Shown: positions 26,774 to 38,363 of the stretch, in pieces
Position numbering within the stretch: the stretch's first letter is position 1
Layout of the letters: the number at the start of each line of letters is the position of its first letter
Assembly: GCF_003955715.1 (NCBI RefSeq)
Contig: NZ_CP034463.1
Location: 5,022,001-5,086,000, forward strand
Source of the DNA: Streptomyces aquilus
Lineage (GTDB): Bacteria; Actinomycetota; Actinomycetes; Streptomycetales; Streptomycetaceae
Reading direction: 5' to 3'
DNA length: 64,000 nt
Notes under the pieces: generated by a model
What the model was told of the DNA's origin: nothing
Databases searched by the model: none
What the model saw: only the letters and a program-made list of their open reading frames with translations
Program-made: the position numbers and the translations under genes

Positions 26774-29700
26774 TCAGTGGTGGTCGTCGGCGAACTCGGA
26801 CTCGAAGGCCTCGATCTCGTCCTGGTCGAGATCGAGCAGCGCGAAGTCGGAGGGCGTGTGACCACCCGCCGTCGGATCGGCGGTATGGGTGGCGAGCCCT
26901 TCCAGCAGCTCCAGCCAGGCCTCGCCCAGACATTCCGCCCGGCGCTCGTCGAGCAGCGTCCGGGGCCAGCTCAGAGTGAGGGTGAGCAGCGGACCGTCCG
27001 GGGTGTCGGCCACCAGGGCACCGGCTTCCAGCGCGTGCGCCACCGGCATGTCCGGATCCGCCGTACCGACCATCGCGGCGTCGCCGGCCGTCTGCCAGGG
27101 ACGGACCGGGCCAGCGTCCGGTCCGGCGGCGGTGAACCGGCCCAGGTAGTTGAAGCCGATCTCGGGCACGGGAAGCCCCGCCAGCACCCGTGCCGTGTCC
27201 GGGTTCGCCCAGCGCAACAGGCCGTGGCCCAGCCCGTCCCCGGGCACCGCCTGCACCTGCTCCTTCACCCGCTTGACCAGCGCACCGGCCGAGGCGCCGC
27301 CGACCGCGGCATCGTCCAGGTCCAGGCCCGACACCTCCAGCCGCATCGGGTGCACGGCGGTGAACCAGCCCACCGTCCGGGACACGTCCATGCCCTCCGC
27401 CAACGGTTCCCGGCCGTGCGCCTCCACGTCCACCAACAGCCCGTCGACACCGACCTCGGGCCGCCACCGCGCCACGGCCCCGGCCAGCGTCGCCAACAAC
27501 ACCTCGTGCACACCGCAGTGGAAGAGCGCCGGGGTACGCCCCACGAGAACGGCACTGACCCCGGCGGACACGGCCCACTCCCGCCGGGAGAGGACGCGTA
27601 CGGTGTCCCGCCCGGGATCCAGCTCCCGACCCCCGACAACCCACCGCACATCAGCCCCGCCAGCTCGCCGGCCGCCGCCCCCGACGACGGCCCGCCCACC
27701 AGCGCCGACCACGGGCCGCCCGTCGGCGCTGGCCAGCAACTCCACCCAGCCGTCCAACTCCGCCGTGCGCTCAGCACTCCGCGCCGCGCGCTCCAGTTGC
27801 CGCGCCCAGGAACGGAAGGAGACGCCACCCCGCTCCAACACGTCCGCCGGGTTCCGCCCCTCGGCCACGGCCTCGCAGGCCGCCCGCAGATCCGGCATCA
27901 GAACCCGCCACGACACGCCATCGACGACCAGGTGATGCGCTACGACGACCACGCGGCCCACCCGGTCCGGACCCGCGTCCACCCACGCCGCACACACCAT
28001 CACGCCCGCCAGCGGATCCAGTCCCGCGACCGCGTCCTGGGCGGCACGCGCGGCCACGTCGTCGAGACCGTCGTCGGGCACACCCACGGCATCCACCCGC
28101 ACTACCCGACCGGAGGCATCCACCTCGCCGGCCTCCGGCACCACCAGCACCGGCGCTCCCTCGGGCCCACCCAGCACTGGCGGCCCTTCGACCGCACCCC
28201 GCACCCCAGCTCGAAGCATGGCGTGCACGCCCAACACCGCCCCCAGCCCCGCCTCCAACACCCCGGTCCCCAGCCCCGCAGGCGCCCCCACAGCCATCCA
28301 CTGCGCGAACCCCGCCCGCAACGCATCCGCGCCCAGCGCCCGCATCACCGGCGTCCACGGCACCTCACCGACCCCGCCGTCCTCGATCGCCGCCGACCGG
28401 TCCCCGGTCTCGACCGCCACCAGCGCCAGCCGCTCCGGCGTCCGCTCCTCGAAGACCTGCCGAGGCGTCACCACCCACCCGGCCCGCCGCGCCCGGGAGG
28501 CAAGCAGCATCGACATGATCGAGTCCCCGCCCAACTCGAAGAACCCGTCCCCGACCCCGACCTTCTCCAGCCCCAACACCTCGGCGAACAGCGCACAGAA
28601 CGCCTCCTCGGCGAGGGTCCCCGGCGCCCGCCCGGCCCCCGCCGCGGCCTCCGGTACCGGCAGAGCAGCCCGATCGACCTTCCCGTTCACGGTCAACGGG
28701 AACGCGTCCAGCACGACCACCACCGACGGCACCATGTACTCCGGCAACCGCACACCCGCGCTCGCCCGCACCTCCTCGGCATCCACATCCCCGACGACGT
28801 ACCCGACCAGCCGCCCATCCCGTACGACAGCCACCGCCCGCTCGACCCCCGGATGAGCAGCGAGAACGGCCTCCACCTCACCCAGCTCGACGCGGAAACC
28901 ACGCAGCTTCACCTGCGCATCCGCACGCCCCACAAACTCCAACCGACCATCCGCCGCCCACCGCGCCAGATCACCGGACCGATACATCCGCCCGCCACCC
29001 TCACCGAACGGACAAGCGACAAACCGTTCCGCCGTCAGACCAGGACGATTGACATACCCACGCGCCAGACCGTCGCCGGCGATATACAGCTCACCGGGGA
29101 CACCCACAGGAACAGGCCGCAGCGACGCATCCAGCACGTAGGTCCGGACATTCCCCAGAGGCCGGCCGATCGCAGGCGGAGCGTCCTCACCCGTGATGCC
29201 CGCCTCCAGCAACACCGCGGTCGTGATCACGGTCGCCTCAGTAGGCCCGTAGGTATTCCAAACCCGGGCTGCTTCACGCCACTTGGCCGCCAGACCGGCC
29301 TCCAAGCGCTCCGCGCCCAACACCCAGTTGCCTATCCCGCCAACCGCGCCCGGCTCCAACACCCCCAACAACGACGGCACCACACTCGCCACGTCGACGC
29401 CGGCCGCCTTGACCATGGCCGCCAACGCCGATGAATCCTGGCGCTCTTCGGCCGAGGCGATCGCCAACGTGCCCCCGGCAGCCAGCGTGACGGCCACGTC
29501 CAGCACGGCCGCGTCGAAGCTGAACGACGCGAATTGCAGGGCTGTGACGCCAGGTTCGACACCGAGGACCGGGCGCATCACCGACGCCAGGTTGGCCACC
29601 GAGGCATGCGCCACGGCCACACCCTTCGGACGCCCCGTCGACCCCGACGTATAGATGACATAGGCCAGTTGGTCGGGGCCGACCTCCGGCAGCACACCGG

Positions 29701-32700
29701 AATCACTCACCAACTCATCCAGCAGCACACCCGAAGCCACCCGCCCGGCAGTCTCCTCCGCGACAACCACCACCCCGGCCCCACTGTCCGCAACCATGAA
29801 CTCAAGCCGCTCAGACGGATACTCAGGATCCAGTGGCACATACGCCCCACCGGCCTTCCACACCCCCAGCATCGCCACGACCATCTCGACCCCACGCGGC
29901 AAGCACAGCCCCACCCGCGACTCCCGCCCCACACCACGCGCCACCAACCCACGCGCCAACGCATCCGACCACGCATCCACCTCGGCATACGACAACGCAC
30001 GCCCACCCGCCCACACCGCCACCGCCCCCGGAGCCTCAGCCACCCACCCCCGGAACCGCTCCACCACCGACGACGCATCCACCTCCCGCGCCGTCGCGTT
30101 CCACTCCCCCACCACCGCGTCCCGCTCGGAGGCATCCAGCAGGTCCACGCCACTCAGCCGCAGCCCCGGACCGGCGGCCATCTGCTCCAGCACCCGCACC
30201 AAGCGGCGAGCCATCCGCGACGCGTCCCGCCGGTCGAAGAGATCGGCGCGGTGGTCGAGGCGGATCTCCAGGCCGTCGGCCGGGGTGACGCCCAGGGCCA
30301 GTGCGAAGTTGGTCGACTCGCGCAGCTCCGTGGCCGTGAGGGTGAGGTCGGCGCCGAGGGGCTGGGCGTCGAGGTCGCCGGGATAGTTCTCGAAGGCCAG
30401 CAGCGTGTCGAAGGTCGCGCCGGGACCCGCGGCCCGCTGCACCGCGCTGAGCCCCACATGCTGGTGGTCGAGGAGCGCCGACTGCCGTGTCTGCAACTCC
30501 GCCAGGACCTCGCCGACCGTCCGGGCCGGGTCCAGATCCACACGCACCGGCAATGTGTTGATGAACAGGCCGAGCATCGACTCCATGCCCGCGAGCTCCG
30601 CCGGACGCCCGGCCACCGTCGCCCCGAACACGACCGCGGGCCGGCCCGTGAGCTGCCCCAGCACCAGCCCCCAGGCCAGCTGCACCACGGTGTTCAGGGT
30701 GACGCCGGCACTCCGGGCGAGCCGCTCAAGATCGCGCACCAGTTCGACACTCGCGCGCTCGGTGACCCGGTCCAGGACGACGGACGTCGTCGCGCTCGGC
30801 TCGGCCGGCGCGACGAGCACCGACTCCTCGACCGGCGCCAGTTCGGCCCGCCACGCCTCCAGCGCCGCCGACGTGTCCCGCCCGGCGAGCCACGCCCAGT
30901 ACGGCCGCGACGACACCGGCGCATCGAGCCCGTCCGCCCGGCCGCCGGCCGCGTAGAGCGTCCACAGCTCCCGCAGCACCAGCGGCAACGACCAGCCGTC
31001 CAGCAGCAGATGGTGCAGCGTGACCACCATCCGTGACCGCCGCCCGCCCTCCCGGACAAGCGCCACCCGCAGCAGCGGCGGTGCCGCGAGGTCGAACCGC
31101 GCGGCCCGCTCCTCGACCCCCACCCGGTCCGCGGCGCCCGCGTCCAGGCCCGTCACATCCACGTCCCGCCACGGCAGTTCGGCCCGCTCGACCACGATCT
31201 GCACGGGGCCCGCCGCGCCCGCGACCTGCACGAACCCGGCCCGCAACGCCGTGTGCCGATCGAGCAGCGCCTGCCACGAGGCCCGCAGCCGAGCCCCGTC
31301 CACAGCACCGTCCAGCTTCAGGACCAGCTGCTCGACATAGACGTCCACGCCCTCCTCGTCGAAGAGGGAGTGGAACAGCAGCCCCTCCTGAAGCGGCGCC
31401 ACGGGAAGCACGTCCACCAGCCCCGGAACCGCCGCCTCGATCTCCTCGACGCCCGCCTGGTCCAGCGCCACCAGCGGGAAGTCGGACGGCGAGTGTCCGC
31501 CCGCCCCGTCCCGGACGACGTCCGCGACCAGCCCGGTGAGCCCCTCGGCCCACGCCTCCAGCAGGGCGCGCGCCCGCCCCTCGCCCAGCAGTCGCTCCGG
31601 ATGGGCCAGCCGCAGCTCCAGCACCGGACCGTCCGCCGTGTCGCGTACCGCTGCCAGCAGCTCTACGGCGTGCATCACCGGGGCGTCCGGAGCGCTCCCC
31701 GCCCCGAAGCCCTCGCCCGCGCCGACCCGCCCGAGGTAGTTGAAGCCGACCTGCGCCGAGGGCAGGCCCGCCAACACCCCCGCCGTGTCCGGACGGACGT
31801 AGCGCAGCAGCCCGTAACCGAGCCCGTCCCCCGGAACCGCCCGCACCCGCTCCTTCGCCGCCGGCACCGACACCCCGACACCGGCGCTCAACCGCACCGG
31901 ACGCGAGGACGTGAACCACCCGACCGTCCGCGACAGGTCCTGGACGCCGTCCGACAGCGGCTCACGGCCGTGTCCCTCGACGTCCACCAGGAACTCGTCC
32001 ACCCCGGCCCACGCACCGACCGCCCCGGCGAGGCCCGCGAGCAGCACCTCGTCCACCCCGGCATGGAACGCCGCCGGCACCGCCGTCAGCAGCGCGGCCG
32101 TCACCTCCGCCGGGACCGACACCGACACCTCACGCACCGTCGCGCCGACGTCCAAGACCGGGTCCAGCGGCACGTCCGTGAGCGACGGATGCGGCCCCTC
32201 CAGCACCGCCCGCCACGCCCCCAACTCGGCCACCCGCTCCGGCCGCCCCGCCTCCGCCGCCAACTCCCGCGCCCACGCCCGGAACGACACCGGAACCGGC
32301 TCCCACTCCACGGCCCGCCCCTCGGCGAGGCTCTCGTACGCGGACCACAGATCCGGCAGCAGCACCTGCCAGGACACCGCGTCGACGACCAGATGACAGG
32401 CGACGACGACCAGCCGCCCCGCCACCTCGACCCCCGCGTCCAGCCACACCACCTGCACCATCACCCCGGCCACGGGGTCCAACCGCCGCACCGCGGCCGC
32501 AACCTCCGCCTCGACCAAAGCCGAAACCAAAGCCGAAACCGAAGCCGAGCCCAAAGCCGACTCCGACGCCTGCCCCGACGCCAAAGCCGAAGCCGAAACC
32601 GACGCCTCCCCCGACGCCAAAGCCGACTCCGAATCCGAAACCGACGCCTGCCCTGACGCCGACGCCAACGAATCCGCACCCACGACCGGAACCCGCACCA

Positions 32701-35700
32701 CCATCCCGTCGACCGGCACCGCCGCCGCCCGCTCAGGAACCACCAGCACCCCGGACTCCGCCATCAGCCGCGCCCGCAACACCTCATGCCGCTCCACCAG
32801 GGCCGCCACCGCACCCCGCAGCGCCACCTCGTCCAGCCCCGCCGGCGCCTCCACCACCATCGACTGCACGACCCCGCGCACACCGTCGGCGCCGACCCGG
32901 CCCAGCACCTCCCGCATCACCGGCGTCAGCGGCACCTCCCCCACGGCCGAGTCCACCGGCCGAACGCCGTCCACGGCCCCGCCGACCACCCCCACCACCG
33001 CGGCCAGCCGCGCCGGCGTCCGCAACTCATGCACCTGCCGAGCGCCGACGACCAACCCCGCCCGGCGAGCCCGCGACACCAGCAGCATCGCCGTGATCGA
33101 GTCACCGCCCAGCTCGAAGAAGCTCTCCTCCGCCCCGACCCGCTCCACCCCGAGCAACTCCGCGAACAGCCCGCACAGCACCTCCTCGCCCGCAGTAACC
33201 GGCGCCCGCCCGGCCCCCGCCGCGGCCTCCGGCACCGGCAGAGCAGCCCGGTCGACCTTCCCGTTCACGGTCAACGGGAACGCGTCCAGCACGACCACCA
33301 CCGACGGCACCATGTACTCCGGCAACCGCACACCCGCGCTCGCCCGTACGTCGTCACCATCCGCGCCCGCGCCGACGACGTACCCGACCAGCCGCCCATC
33401 CCGTACGACAGCCACCGCCCGCTCGACCCCCGGATGCGCAGCGAGAACGGCCTCCACCTCACCCAACTCCACCCGGAAACCACGCAGCTTCACCTGCGCA
33501 TCCGCACGCCCCACAAACTCCAACCGACCATCCGCCGCCCACCGCGCCAGATCACCCGAGCGATACATCCGCCCGCCACCCTCACCGAACGGACAAGCGA
33601 CAAACCGTTCCGCCGTCAGGTCCGGGCGATTGACGTACCCACGCGCGAGACCGGACCCAGCGATGTACAGCTCACCGGGGACACCCACAGGAACAGGCCG
33701 CAGGAAGGCATCCAGCACGTAGGTGTGGACGTTCCCGAGGGGCCGACCGATGGCGGGCGCGGCGTCGTCGCCCGTAATGCCCTCGTCCAGCAGAACGGCG
33801 GTAGTGATAACGGTCGCCTCAGTAGGCCCGTAGGTATTCCAAACCCGCGCACCCGTCCGCCACTTGGCCGCCAGACCGGACTCCAAGCGCTCAGCGCCCA
33901 ACACCCAGTTGCCTATCCCGCCAACCGCGTCCGGCTCCAACACCCCCAACAACGACGGCACCACACTCGCCACGTCGACACCCGCCGCCTCAACCATGGC
34001 CGCCAAAGCAGACGCATCCCGACGCTCCTCTGCCGAAGCGACCGCCAACGCACCACCCGCAGCCAGCGTCACCGCCACATCCAGCACCGCCGCGTCAAAA
34101 CTGAACGACGCGAACTGCAACGCCGTAACACCCGGCCCAACCCCAAGCACCGGACGCATCACGGAGGCCAGATTCGCCACCGAGGCATGCGCCACGGCCA
34201 CACCCTTCGGACGCCCCGTCGACCCCGACGTATAGATCACATAGGCCAGTTGATCGCCACCAACCTCCGGCAGCACACCGGCATCACTCACCAACTCATC
34301 CAGCAGCACACCCGAAGCCACCCGCCCGGCGGTCTCCTCCGCGACAACCACCACCCCGGCCCCACTGTCCGCCACCATGAACTCAAGCCGCTCAGACGGA
34401 TACTCAGGATCCAGTGGCACATACGCGCCACCGGCCTTCCACACCCCCAGCATCGCCACGACCATCTCGGCCCCACGCGGCAGGCACAGCCCCACCCGCG
34501 ACTCCGCCCCCACCCCCCGCGCCACAAGCCCTCGCGCCACCGCATCCGACCACGCATCCACCTCGGCATACGACAACGCACGCCCACCCGACCACACCGC
34601 CACCGCCCCCGGAGCCTCAGCCACCCACCCCCGGAACCGCTCCACCACCAAACCGGGCTCAGTCACCTCAGCCGTGGCATTCCACGCACCCGTCACCAGG
34701 CCCCGCTCACCCTCCCCCGCCACGCCGATCCGCCGCACCGGCGTCGCGGGCTCCCGGACCGCTCGCTCGACGAAGCCGACGAGGGAGCGATGGACGGCCC
34801 GCGTCCACGCCTGGTCGTAGCGCGCCGCGTTCGCCTCGACGGTGATCTCGATCCCCGTGGCGGTCCGGTCGATGAGCACCCCGAAGTCCTCGACGAGCCG
34901 GGTCGACACGTCCCGTGCCACGCCCCGGCAGTCGCCGAAGGCCAGTTCTCCGGCGCGCGGCAGGATGTTCACGTAGGGGCCGAAGTGCCAGCGGTCGCCT
35001 TCCGGCCAGCCCAGTTCCCGGCGCAGCCGTTCTCCCCGGTACCGCTGGTGCCGGAGCAGTTCGGTGACGGCCTGGTGGGCGGTGTGGGCGAGGTCGATCA
35101 GGTTGGCTCCGGTGGGGACCGGGAACCGCAGGGGCAGCATGTTCGCCCGGGTGACGCGTGCGAGGAGGTCGGTCTCGCTGACGCGGCCGGTCATGGGCAG
35201 GCTGAGGAGCGCCTCGGACGCTCCGGCCATGCCGCTCACGAAGGCGCCGGTGGCGGCGAGGAGCAGCCGGGAGGCGGGAAGGCCGGCGCCGTCGGCGGCG
35301 GTCCGCAGTGCGGCGGCGGCGTCGGGAGCGAGGGTGCCCGTCGCCCGGAGCACCGACCCCGTACCGGCATCGCCTCCGGAGATCGCGGAAAGGCGCGCGA
35401 CCTCCGCCAATTCCGGGCGGTCCGAAAAACGGTCGCACAGATGGCGTCGGTCTTCTGTGAATTCGATCGAGTCGCGGTATGCCGTCTCCTCGTCGAATGC
35501 CGCGCGCAGTGAGATGCGATCGGAATGCGGAAATTCCCTGTCCGTGACGATCGCTGAATAGATCTCGGCGACCCGGCGGGCCATGAGGGTGCACGCATAT
35601 CCGTCGAGGAGCAGGTGGTTGTAGCCCTGGAACCAGCAGTACCGATCGGCATCGAGTCTGAAGAGCACGAACGAGCAGAGCCGCGCCGTGAGCGGGTTCT

Positions 35701-36040
35701 CCACCGCGGCGAGTTCCTCGCGCATGCGGGTTTCGAGCCATGCCCGCCGGTCACCGCCGGCCCCGTCCCACTCCTCGACGCGCAGGGCCGGCCGCCCCGC
35801 GTCCAGCGGTACGGCCCGTACCGTGCCCGCCGTGTCCTCGGTGAAGCGCACGCCCAGGATCTCGGTCTCCTCGACCGTCCGGTGCAGCGCGGCCTCGAAG
35901 GCGGCCACGTCGAGCGCGCCCGTGATCTCGACGGCCTGCCCGACGCTGTAGCCCGCGCGGGGGCCCGCCAGGCGCTGTGCGCGCCAGATGCCCTCCTGGC
36001 TGTCGGACAGGGAAATGCCGTCGCCGATTCGCTCGTTCAT
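26774..36040 (-). CDS. Non-ribosomal peptide synthetase, first subunit, C-A-T-E-C-A-T-E
   Basis: The 3,088-residue protein starts at ATG 36040 with GAGGGG five nt upstream. Approximate residues: C1 1-440, A1 452-960, T1 near 977, E1 1025-1500, C2 1530-1965, A2 1975-2470, T2 near 2500, E2 2555-3030. C1 has NHLLLDGYA and an [12 protein letters not shown] start, which resembles EntF-type C domains that accept an acyl or aryl starter, so the peptide is probably N-capped. C2 has HHLLLDGWS (DCL-type). Both A domains show DALSVGTVIK at the pocket positions. E2 has canonical [11 protein letters not shown]1 has [10 protein letters not shown], with the second His kept. Both E domains have the HGRE, RTVGWFT and NYLG motifs, so residues 1 and 2 are predicted to be D. 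The C-terminal tail, [14 protein letters not shown], looks like a short communication tail for the next subunit. Confidence 0.95.
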   Translation of the reverse strand: MNERIGDGISLSDSQEGIWRAQRLAGPRAGYSVGQAVEITGALDVAAFEAALHRTVEETEILGVRFTEDTAGTVRAVPLDAGRPALRVEEWDGAGGDRRAWLETRMREELAAVENPLTARLCSFVLFRLDADRYCWFQGYNHLLLDGYACTLMARRVAEIYSAIVTDREFPHSDRISLRAAFDEETAYRDSIEFTEDRRHLCDRFSDRPELAEVARLSAISGGDAGTGSVLRATGTLAPDAAAALRTAADGAGLPASRLLLAATGAFVSGMAGASEALLSLPMTGRVSETDLLARVTRANMLPLRFPVPTGANLIDLAHTAHQAVTELLRHQRYRGERLRRELGWPEGDRWHFGPYVNILPRAGELAFGDCRGVARDVSTRLVEDFGVLIDRTATGIEITVEANAARYDQAWTRAVHRSLVGFVERAVREPATPVRRIGVAGEGERGLVTGAWNATAEVTEPGLVVERFRGWVAEAPGAVAVWSGGRALSYAEVDAWSDAVARGLVARGVGAESRVGLCLPRGAEMVVAMLGVWKAGGAYVPLDPEYPSERLEFMVADSGAGVVVVAEETAGRVASGVLLDELVSDAGVLPEVGGDQLAYVIYTSGSTGRPKGVAVAHASVANLASVMRPVLGVGPGVTALQFASFSFDAAVLDVAVTLAAGGALAVASAEERRDASALAAMVEAAGVDVASVVPSLLGVLEPDAVGGIGNWVLGAERLESGLAAKWRTGARVWNTYGPTEATVITTAVLLDEGITGDDAAPAIGRPLGNVHTYVLDAFLRPVPVGVPGELYIAGSGLARGYVNRPDLTAERFVACPFGEGGGRMYRSGDLARWAADGRLEFVGRADAQVKLRGFRVELGEVEAVLAAHPGVERAVAVVRDGRLVGYVVGAGADGDDVRASAGVRLPEYMVPSVVVVLDAFPLTVNGKVDRAALPVPEAAAGAGRAPVTAGEEVLCGLFAELLGVERVGAEESFFELGGDSITAMLLVSRARRAGLVVGARQVHELRTPARLAAVVGVVGGAVDGVRPVDSAVGEVPLTPVMREVLGRVGADGVRGVVQSMVVEAPAGLDEVALRGAVAALVERHEVLRARLMAESGVLVVPERAAAVPVDGMVVRVPVVGADSLASASGQASVSDSESALASGEASVSASALASGQASESALGSASVSALVSALVEAEVAAAVRRLDPVAGVMVQVVWLDAGVEVAGRLVVVACHLVVDAVSWQVLLPDLWSAYESLAEGRAVEWEPVPVSFRAWARELAAEAGRPERVAELGAWRAVLEGPHPSLTDVPLDPVLDVGATVREVSVSVPAEVTAALLTAVPAAFHAGVDEVLLAGLAGAVGAWAGVDEFLVDVEGHGREPLSDGVQDLSRTVGWFTSSRPVRLSAGVGVSVPAAKERVRAVPGDGLGYGLLRYVRPDTAGVLAGLPSAQVGFNYLGRVGAGEGFGAGSAPDAPVMHAVELLAAVRDTADGPVLELRLAHPERLLGEGRARALLEAWAEGLTGLVADVVRDGAGGHSPSDFPLVALDQAGVEEIEAAVPGLVDVLPVAPLQEGLLFHSLFDEEGVDVYVEQLVLKLDGAVDGARLRASWQALLDRHTALRAGFVQVAGAAGPVQIVVERAELPWRDVDVTGLDAGAADRVGVEERAARFDLAAPPLLRVALVREGGRRSRMVVTLHHLLLDGWSLPLVLRELWTLYAAGGRADGLDAPVSSRPYWAWLAGRDTSAALEAWRAELAPVEESVLVAPAEPSATTSVVLDRVTERASVELVRDLERLARSAGVTLNTVVQLAWGLVLGQLTGRPAVVFGATVAGRPAELAGMESMLGLFINTLPVRVDLDPARTVGEVLAELQTRQSALLDHQHVGLSAVQRAAGPGATFDTLLAFENYPGDLDAQPLGADLTLTATELRESTNFALALGVTPADGLEIRLDHRADLFDRRDASRMARRLVRVLEQMAAGPGLRLSGVDLLDASERDAVVGEWNATAREVDASSVVERFRGWVAEAPGAVAVWAGGRALSYAEVDAWSDALARGLVARGVGRESRVGLCLPRGVEMVVAMLGVWKAGGAYVPLDPEYPSERLEFMVADSGAGVVVVAEETAGRVASGVLLDELVSDSGVLPEVGPDQLAYVIYTSGSTGRPKGVAVAHASVANLASVMRPVLGVEPGVTALQFASFSFDAAVLDVAVTLAAGGTLAIASAEERQDSSALAAMVKAAGVDVASVVPSLLGVLEPGAVGGIGNWVLGAERLEAGLAAKWREAARVWNTYGPTEATVITTAVLLEAGITGEDAPPAIGRPLGNVRTYVLDASLRPVPVGVPGELYIAGDGLARGYVNRPGLTAERFVACPFGEGGGRMYRSGDLARWAADGRLEFVGRADAQVKLRGFRVELGEVEAVLAAHPGVERAVAVVRDGRLVGYVVGDVDAEEVRASAGVRLPEYMVPSVVVVLDAFPLTVNGKVDRAALPVPEAAAGAGRAPGTLAEEAFCALFAEVLGLEKVGVGDGFFELGGDSIMSMLLASRARRAGWVVTPRQVFEERTPERLALVAVETGDRSAAIEDGGVGEVPWTPVMRALGADALRAGFAQWMAVGAPAGLGTGVLEAGLGAVLGVHAMLRAGVRGAVEGPPVLGGPEGAPVLVVPEAGEVDASGRVVRVDAVGVPDDGLDDVAARAAQDAVAGLDPLAGVMVCAAWVDAGPDRVGRVVVVAHHLVVDGVSWRVLMPDLRAACEAVAEGRNPADVLERGGVSFRSWARQLERAARSAERTAELDGWVELLASADGRPVVGAGGRAVVGGGGRRAGGADVRWVVGGRELDPGRDTVRVLSRREWAVSAGVSAVLVGRTPALFHCGVHEVLLATLAGAVARWRPEVGVDGLLVDVEAHGREPLAEGMDVSRTVGWFTAVHPMRLEVSGLDLDDAAVGGASAGALVKRVKEQVQAVPGDGLGHGLLRWANPDTARVLAGLPVPEIGFNYLGRFTAAGPDAGPVRPWQTAGDAAMVGTADPDMPVAHALEAGALVADTPDGPLLTLTLSWPRTLLDERRAECLGEAWLELLEGLATHTADPTAGGHTPSDFALLDLDQDEIEAFESEFADDHH
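32510..32672 (-). repeat. Ser/Ala-rich low-complexity insert in epimerization domain E1
   Basis: A degenerate hexamer array (variants of gccgaaaccaaa on the plus strand) encodes about 55 residues dominated by Ser, Ala, Glu and Gly, such as [20 protein letters not shown]. It lies between the first E core motif and the CHLVVD motif. The second epimerization domain has no such insert. It keeps the reading frame. Confidence 0.85.
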
Positions 36041-36119
36041 GTCCGCCCCTCACCCCTCATTCCCTCTCCATGGGCAGTGGACTGCCCGGCGCGCCATTCC
36101 ATGGGAAACGCAAGGAAAA

Positions 36120-36140
36120 GAGCTTCCGCTCGGGAAGCTC
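36120..36140 (-). terminator. Terminator-like hairpin in the leader of the synthetase operon
   Basis: On the minus strand GAGCTTCC and GGAAGCTC form a perfect 8-bp stem around CGAGC, followed by TTTTCCTT. It lies 122 nt beyond the kinase stop and 80 nt before the synthetase ATG. It could end kinase-operon transcripts or attenuate the synthetase. A second small dyad, gggcagt/actgccc, lies at 36072-36087. Confidence 0.55.
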
Positions 36141-36261
36141 CTGGGAATATCACCCCGTGGACCGAAAGGCCCGGTGAAACGTCGCCATAACCCGTTCACG
36201 ACCGGGGCCGGTCAATAAGAACAATACCTAGCGAAGGGCGTCGTCCAACCGGCCGTTCTGC

Positions 36262-37584
36262 TCACTTGGACGCGGTCGCCGCGCGGGGCTGCGGCCAGAT
36301 CTCGTATCGCTCGGCGTCCTTGACAAGGAGCGGGAAGGAGAGTTCGACGACGAGTCCGCCGTGCGGTCCGGGGCGGGCGGAGAGGGCGGCGTCGTGGGCG
36401 GCGGCGATGGCCCGGACGATCGACAGGCCGAGGCCGTGGTGGCCGTCGCCCGCGGTGCGGCTCATGCGCTGGAACGGCTCGAAGAGTTCGTCGACGCGCT
36501 CCTCGGGGACGGCGGGCCCGGTGTTGGTGACGGTGAGGACGGCGTGCCGGCCGTGGCAGCGCACGGTGACGTCGACGGTCCCGTCGGGCACGTTGTAGTA
36601 GGCGGCGTTGTGGACGAGGTTGGCCACCAGGCGTTCCAGCAGCGCGGTGTCACCGGCGACCTGGGCGGGCTCGGTGCGGTCCACGATCCGTACGCCGTGC
36701 CGCTGGTTGTGGGGCAGCTGGGTGAGCAGGACGGACTCGACGACCTCGGCGAGGTCGACGGGCTCGGTGCGGTCCATGCCCCGCTCGCTGACGGCCAGGG
36801 TGAGCAGGGACTCCAGCAGGGCGCCCTGGTGGGTGCTGATCCGCAGCAGGCGTTCGAAGTTCTCGCGGAACGACTCGGCGGTGGCGTCGGGGTCGAGGAG
36901 ACACTCCTCCAGCAGGGCGCGTTCCACGGTGAGCGGGGTGCGCAGTTCGTGGGCGGCGTTGGCGACGAACCGTTTGTGGGACTCCAGGGCGGCTTCCAGC
37001 CGGTCGAGGAGGCCGTCGACGCTGTCGGCGAGGTCGCTGATCTCGTCGCCGGGGCCCTCGACGGCGAGCCGCTCGTGGACGTTGCGGGCGGAGATGCTGC
37101 GGATGCCGGCGGTGACGGTGCGCATGGGGCGCAGCACCCGGCGGGCCAGCAGCCAGCTGAGCACGACGGAGAGACCGGCCATGATGGCGAGGGCGATACA
37201 GGACTGCACGAGCAGGTCGTGCATCTGCGCTTCGTGCATCCGGGCGGCCTGGTCGCGGAGCTGGGCGTCGAGCGCGAACTCGGGTGGCGGGGCGTCGCCG
37301 CCCTGGCCGCCGGGCTGGATGTGGATCGTGGGCTGCCGGCCGGCGTCCCCGTTGATCTCGTACTTGACGACGCTGCTGTGGGTGGGCCGGTTGACCAGCA
37401 GATAGGTCATGCCGAGCAGGACGGCGCCGGACGCGATGAACAGCAGGCCGAAGAGGACCGCGAACCGGACCCGCACCCGGCGCGGTGTCAGGCGCCGGGC
37501 GACGGCGCGCAGCCAGGACGCGGGGGCGGAGCGCAGGACGCGGTCGCGGGCTCGGGCGAGCCGGACGAGGACGGGCGGCGCCAT
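36262..37584 (-). CDS. Sensor histidine kinase
   Basis: A 440-residue membrane kinase that probably phosphorylates the response regulator encoded just upstream. Membrane segments lie at about residues 41-63 and 126-147, with a short Gly/Pro/Gln-rich external loop between them. A HAMP linker follows at about 148-200, then the H-box AHELRTPL with phospho-acceptor His212. The ATPase domain has NLVHNAAYYN as N-box and GLGLSIV as G-box. The ATG at 37584 is one base after the regulator stop, so the two are co-translated. The gene is followed after 221 bp by the synthetase, in the same orientation, which makes it a candidate pathway regulator. The signal it senses cannot be deduced. Confidence 0.93.
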   Translation of the reverse strand: MAPPVLVRLARARDRVLRSAPASWLRAVARRLTPRRVRVRFAVLFGLLFIASGAVLLGMTYLLVNRPTHSSVVKYEINGDAGRQPTIHIQPGGQGGDAPPPEFALDAQLRDQAARMHEAQMHDLLVQSCIALAIMAGLSVVLSWLLARRVLRPMRTVTAGIRSISARNVHERLAVEGPGDEISDLADSVDGLLDRLEAALESHKRFVANAAHELRTPLTVERALLEECLLDPDATAESFRENFERLLRISTHQGALLESLLTLAVSERGMDRTEPVDLAEVVESVLLTQLPHNQRHGVRIVDRTEPAQVAGDTALLERLVANLVHNAAYYNVPDGTVDVTVRCHGRHAVLTVTNTGPAVPEERVDELFEPFQRMSRTAGDGHHGLGLSIVRAIAAAHDAALSARPGPHGGLVVELSFPLLVKDAERYEIWPQPRAATASK

Positions 37585-37585
37585 G

Positions 37586-38239
37586 TCAGACCCGGTAGCC
37601 CCGGCCGGGCACGGTCTGGATCACCGAGGCGTCGAGGAGCTTGGCGCGGAGCCGGTTGACGGTCGCCTTGACGGTGGTGGTGCCGGGGTCGGCGACCTCG
37701 TCCCACACCTTGGCGAGCAGCTCGTCGGCGGGGACGGTCCGTCCCTCGGCGCCGAGCAGATAGGCGAGCACGCCGAACTCCTTGGTCGTGAGCGGCAGTT
37801 GGGTGCCGGAGTGGCTGGCGGTGCGGCGCGCGGGGTCCAGGCGCAGGGCGCCGCGGACCAGTTCGGGCTGGCGCTCCGGGTGGGCGCGGCGGCCGAGGGC
37901 GCGGGTGCGGGCGAGGAGTTCGGGCCAGGCGAAGGGTTTGGCGAGGTAGTCGTCGGCGCCGAGACCGAGGCCCTCGACGCGGTCGGCGATGGAGGCGGCC
38001 GCGGTGAGCATGAGCACCTTGGTGCGCACACCCTTGGCGGCGAGCTCGCCGCAGACGTCGTCGCCGTGCACGCCGGGGAGGTCACGGTCGAGGACGACGA
38101 CGTCGTAGTCGACCTCCTCGACGAGGTCGAGCGCGGTCGAGCCGTCGTAGGCCGTGTCGACCGCGAGGCCCTGGCGGCGGAAGACTCTGGTGATCGAGTC
38201 CGCGAGCTCCGTGTGATCCTCGACCACCAGTACCCTCAT
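37586..38239 (-). CDS. OmpR-family response regulator (partner of downstream kinase)
   Basis: A 217-residue regulator with a receiver domain (acidic pair in VVEDH, phospho-acceptor Asp in VVVLDRDLP, conserved Lys in LAKPFAW) and a C-terminal winged helix ending in TVPGRGYRV. Two in-frame ATGs are adjacent (38242 and 38239). The second is preferred because it sits 4 nt after AGGGGG and gives the MRVLVVEDH start shared with the paralogue upstream. The stop codon lies one base from the kinase start, so the two form an operon. DNA targets are unknown; the nearby synthetase promoter is an obvious candidate. Confidence 0.92.
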   Translation of the reverse strand: MRVLVVEDHTELADSITRVFRRQGLAVDTAYDGSTALDLVEEVDYDVVVLDRDLPGVHGDDVCGELAAKGVRTKVLMLTAAASIADRVEGLGLGADDYLAKPFAWPELLARTRALGRRAHPERQPELVRGALRLDPARRTASHSGTQLPLTTKEFGVLAYLLGAEGRTVPADELLAKVWDEVADPGTTTVKATVNRLRAKLLDASVIQTVPGRGYRV

Positions 38240-38363
38240 CATTCCCCCTACGAGACACGCGCCACGGACCCCAGGCTGCCCCACCCCCGGTCACAGCCGG
38301 GTTACCACCTTCACAGGCTGGCGCACGGCCCCCCGCGCCGCAACAACGCTCCTCGGCCGGGCG

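Noticed and set aside
26616-27644. A separate minus-strand gene spanning the synthetase 3' end and the spacer
   Set aside because: It lies in another frame of the E2 coding region and yields a Gly/Arg/Ala-rich product with no motif.
341-36000. Very long plus-strand open frames (thousands of codons) opposite the synthetase genes
   Set aside because: They are exactly codon-aligned antisense to the synthetase frame and stay open only because TTA, CTA and TCA codons are rare there. Their translations are Arg/His/Pro/Gln-rich repeats with no domain, while the minus strand encodes perfect C, A, T and E motifs.
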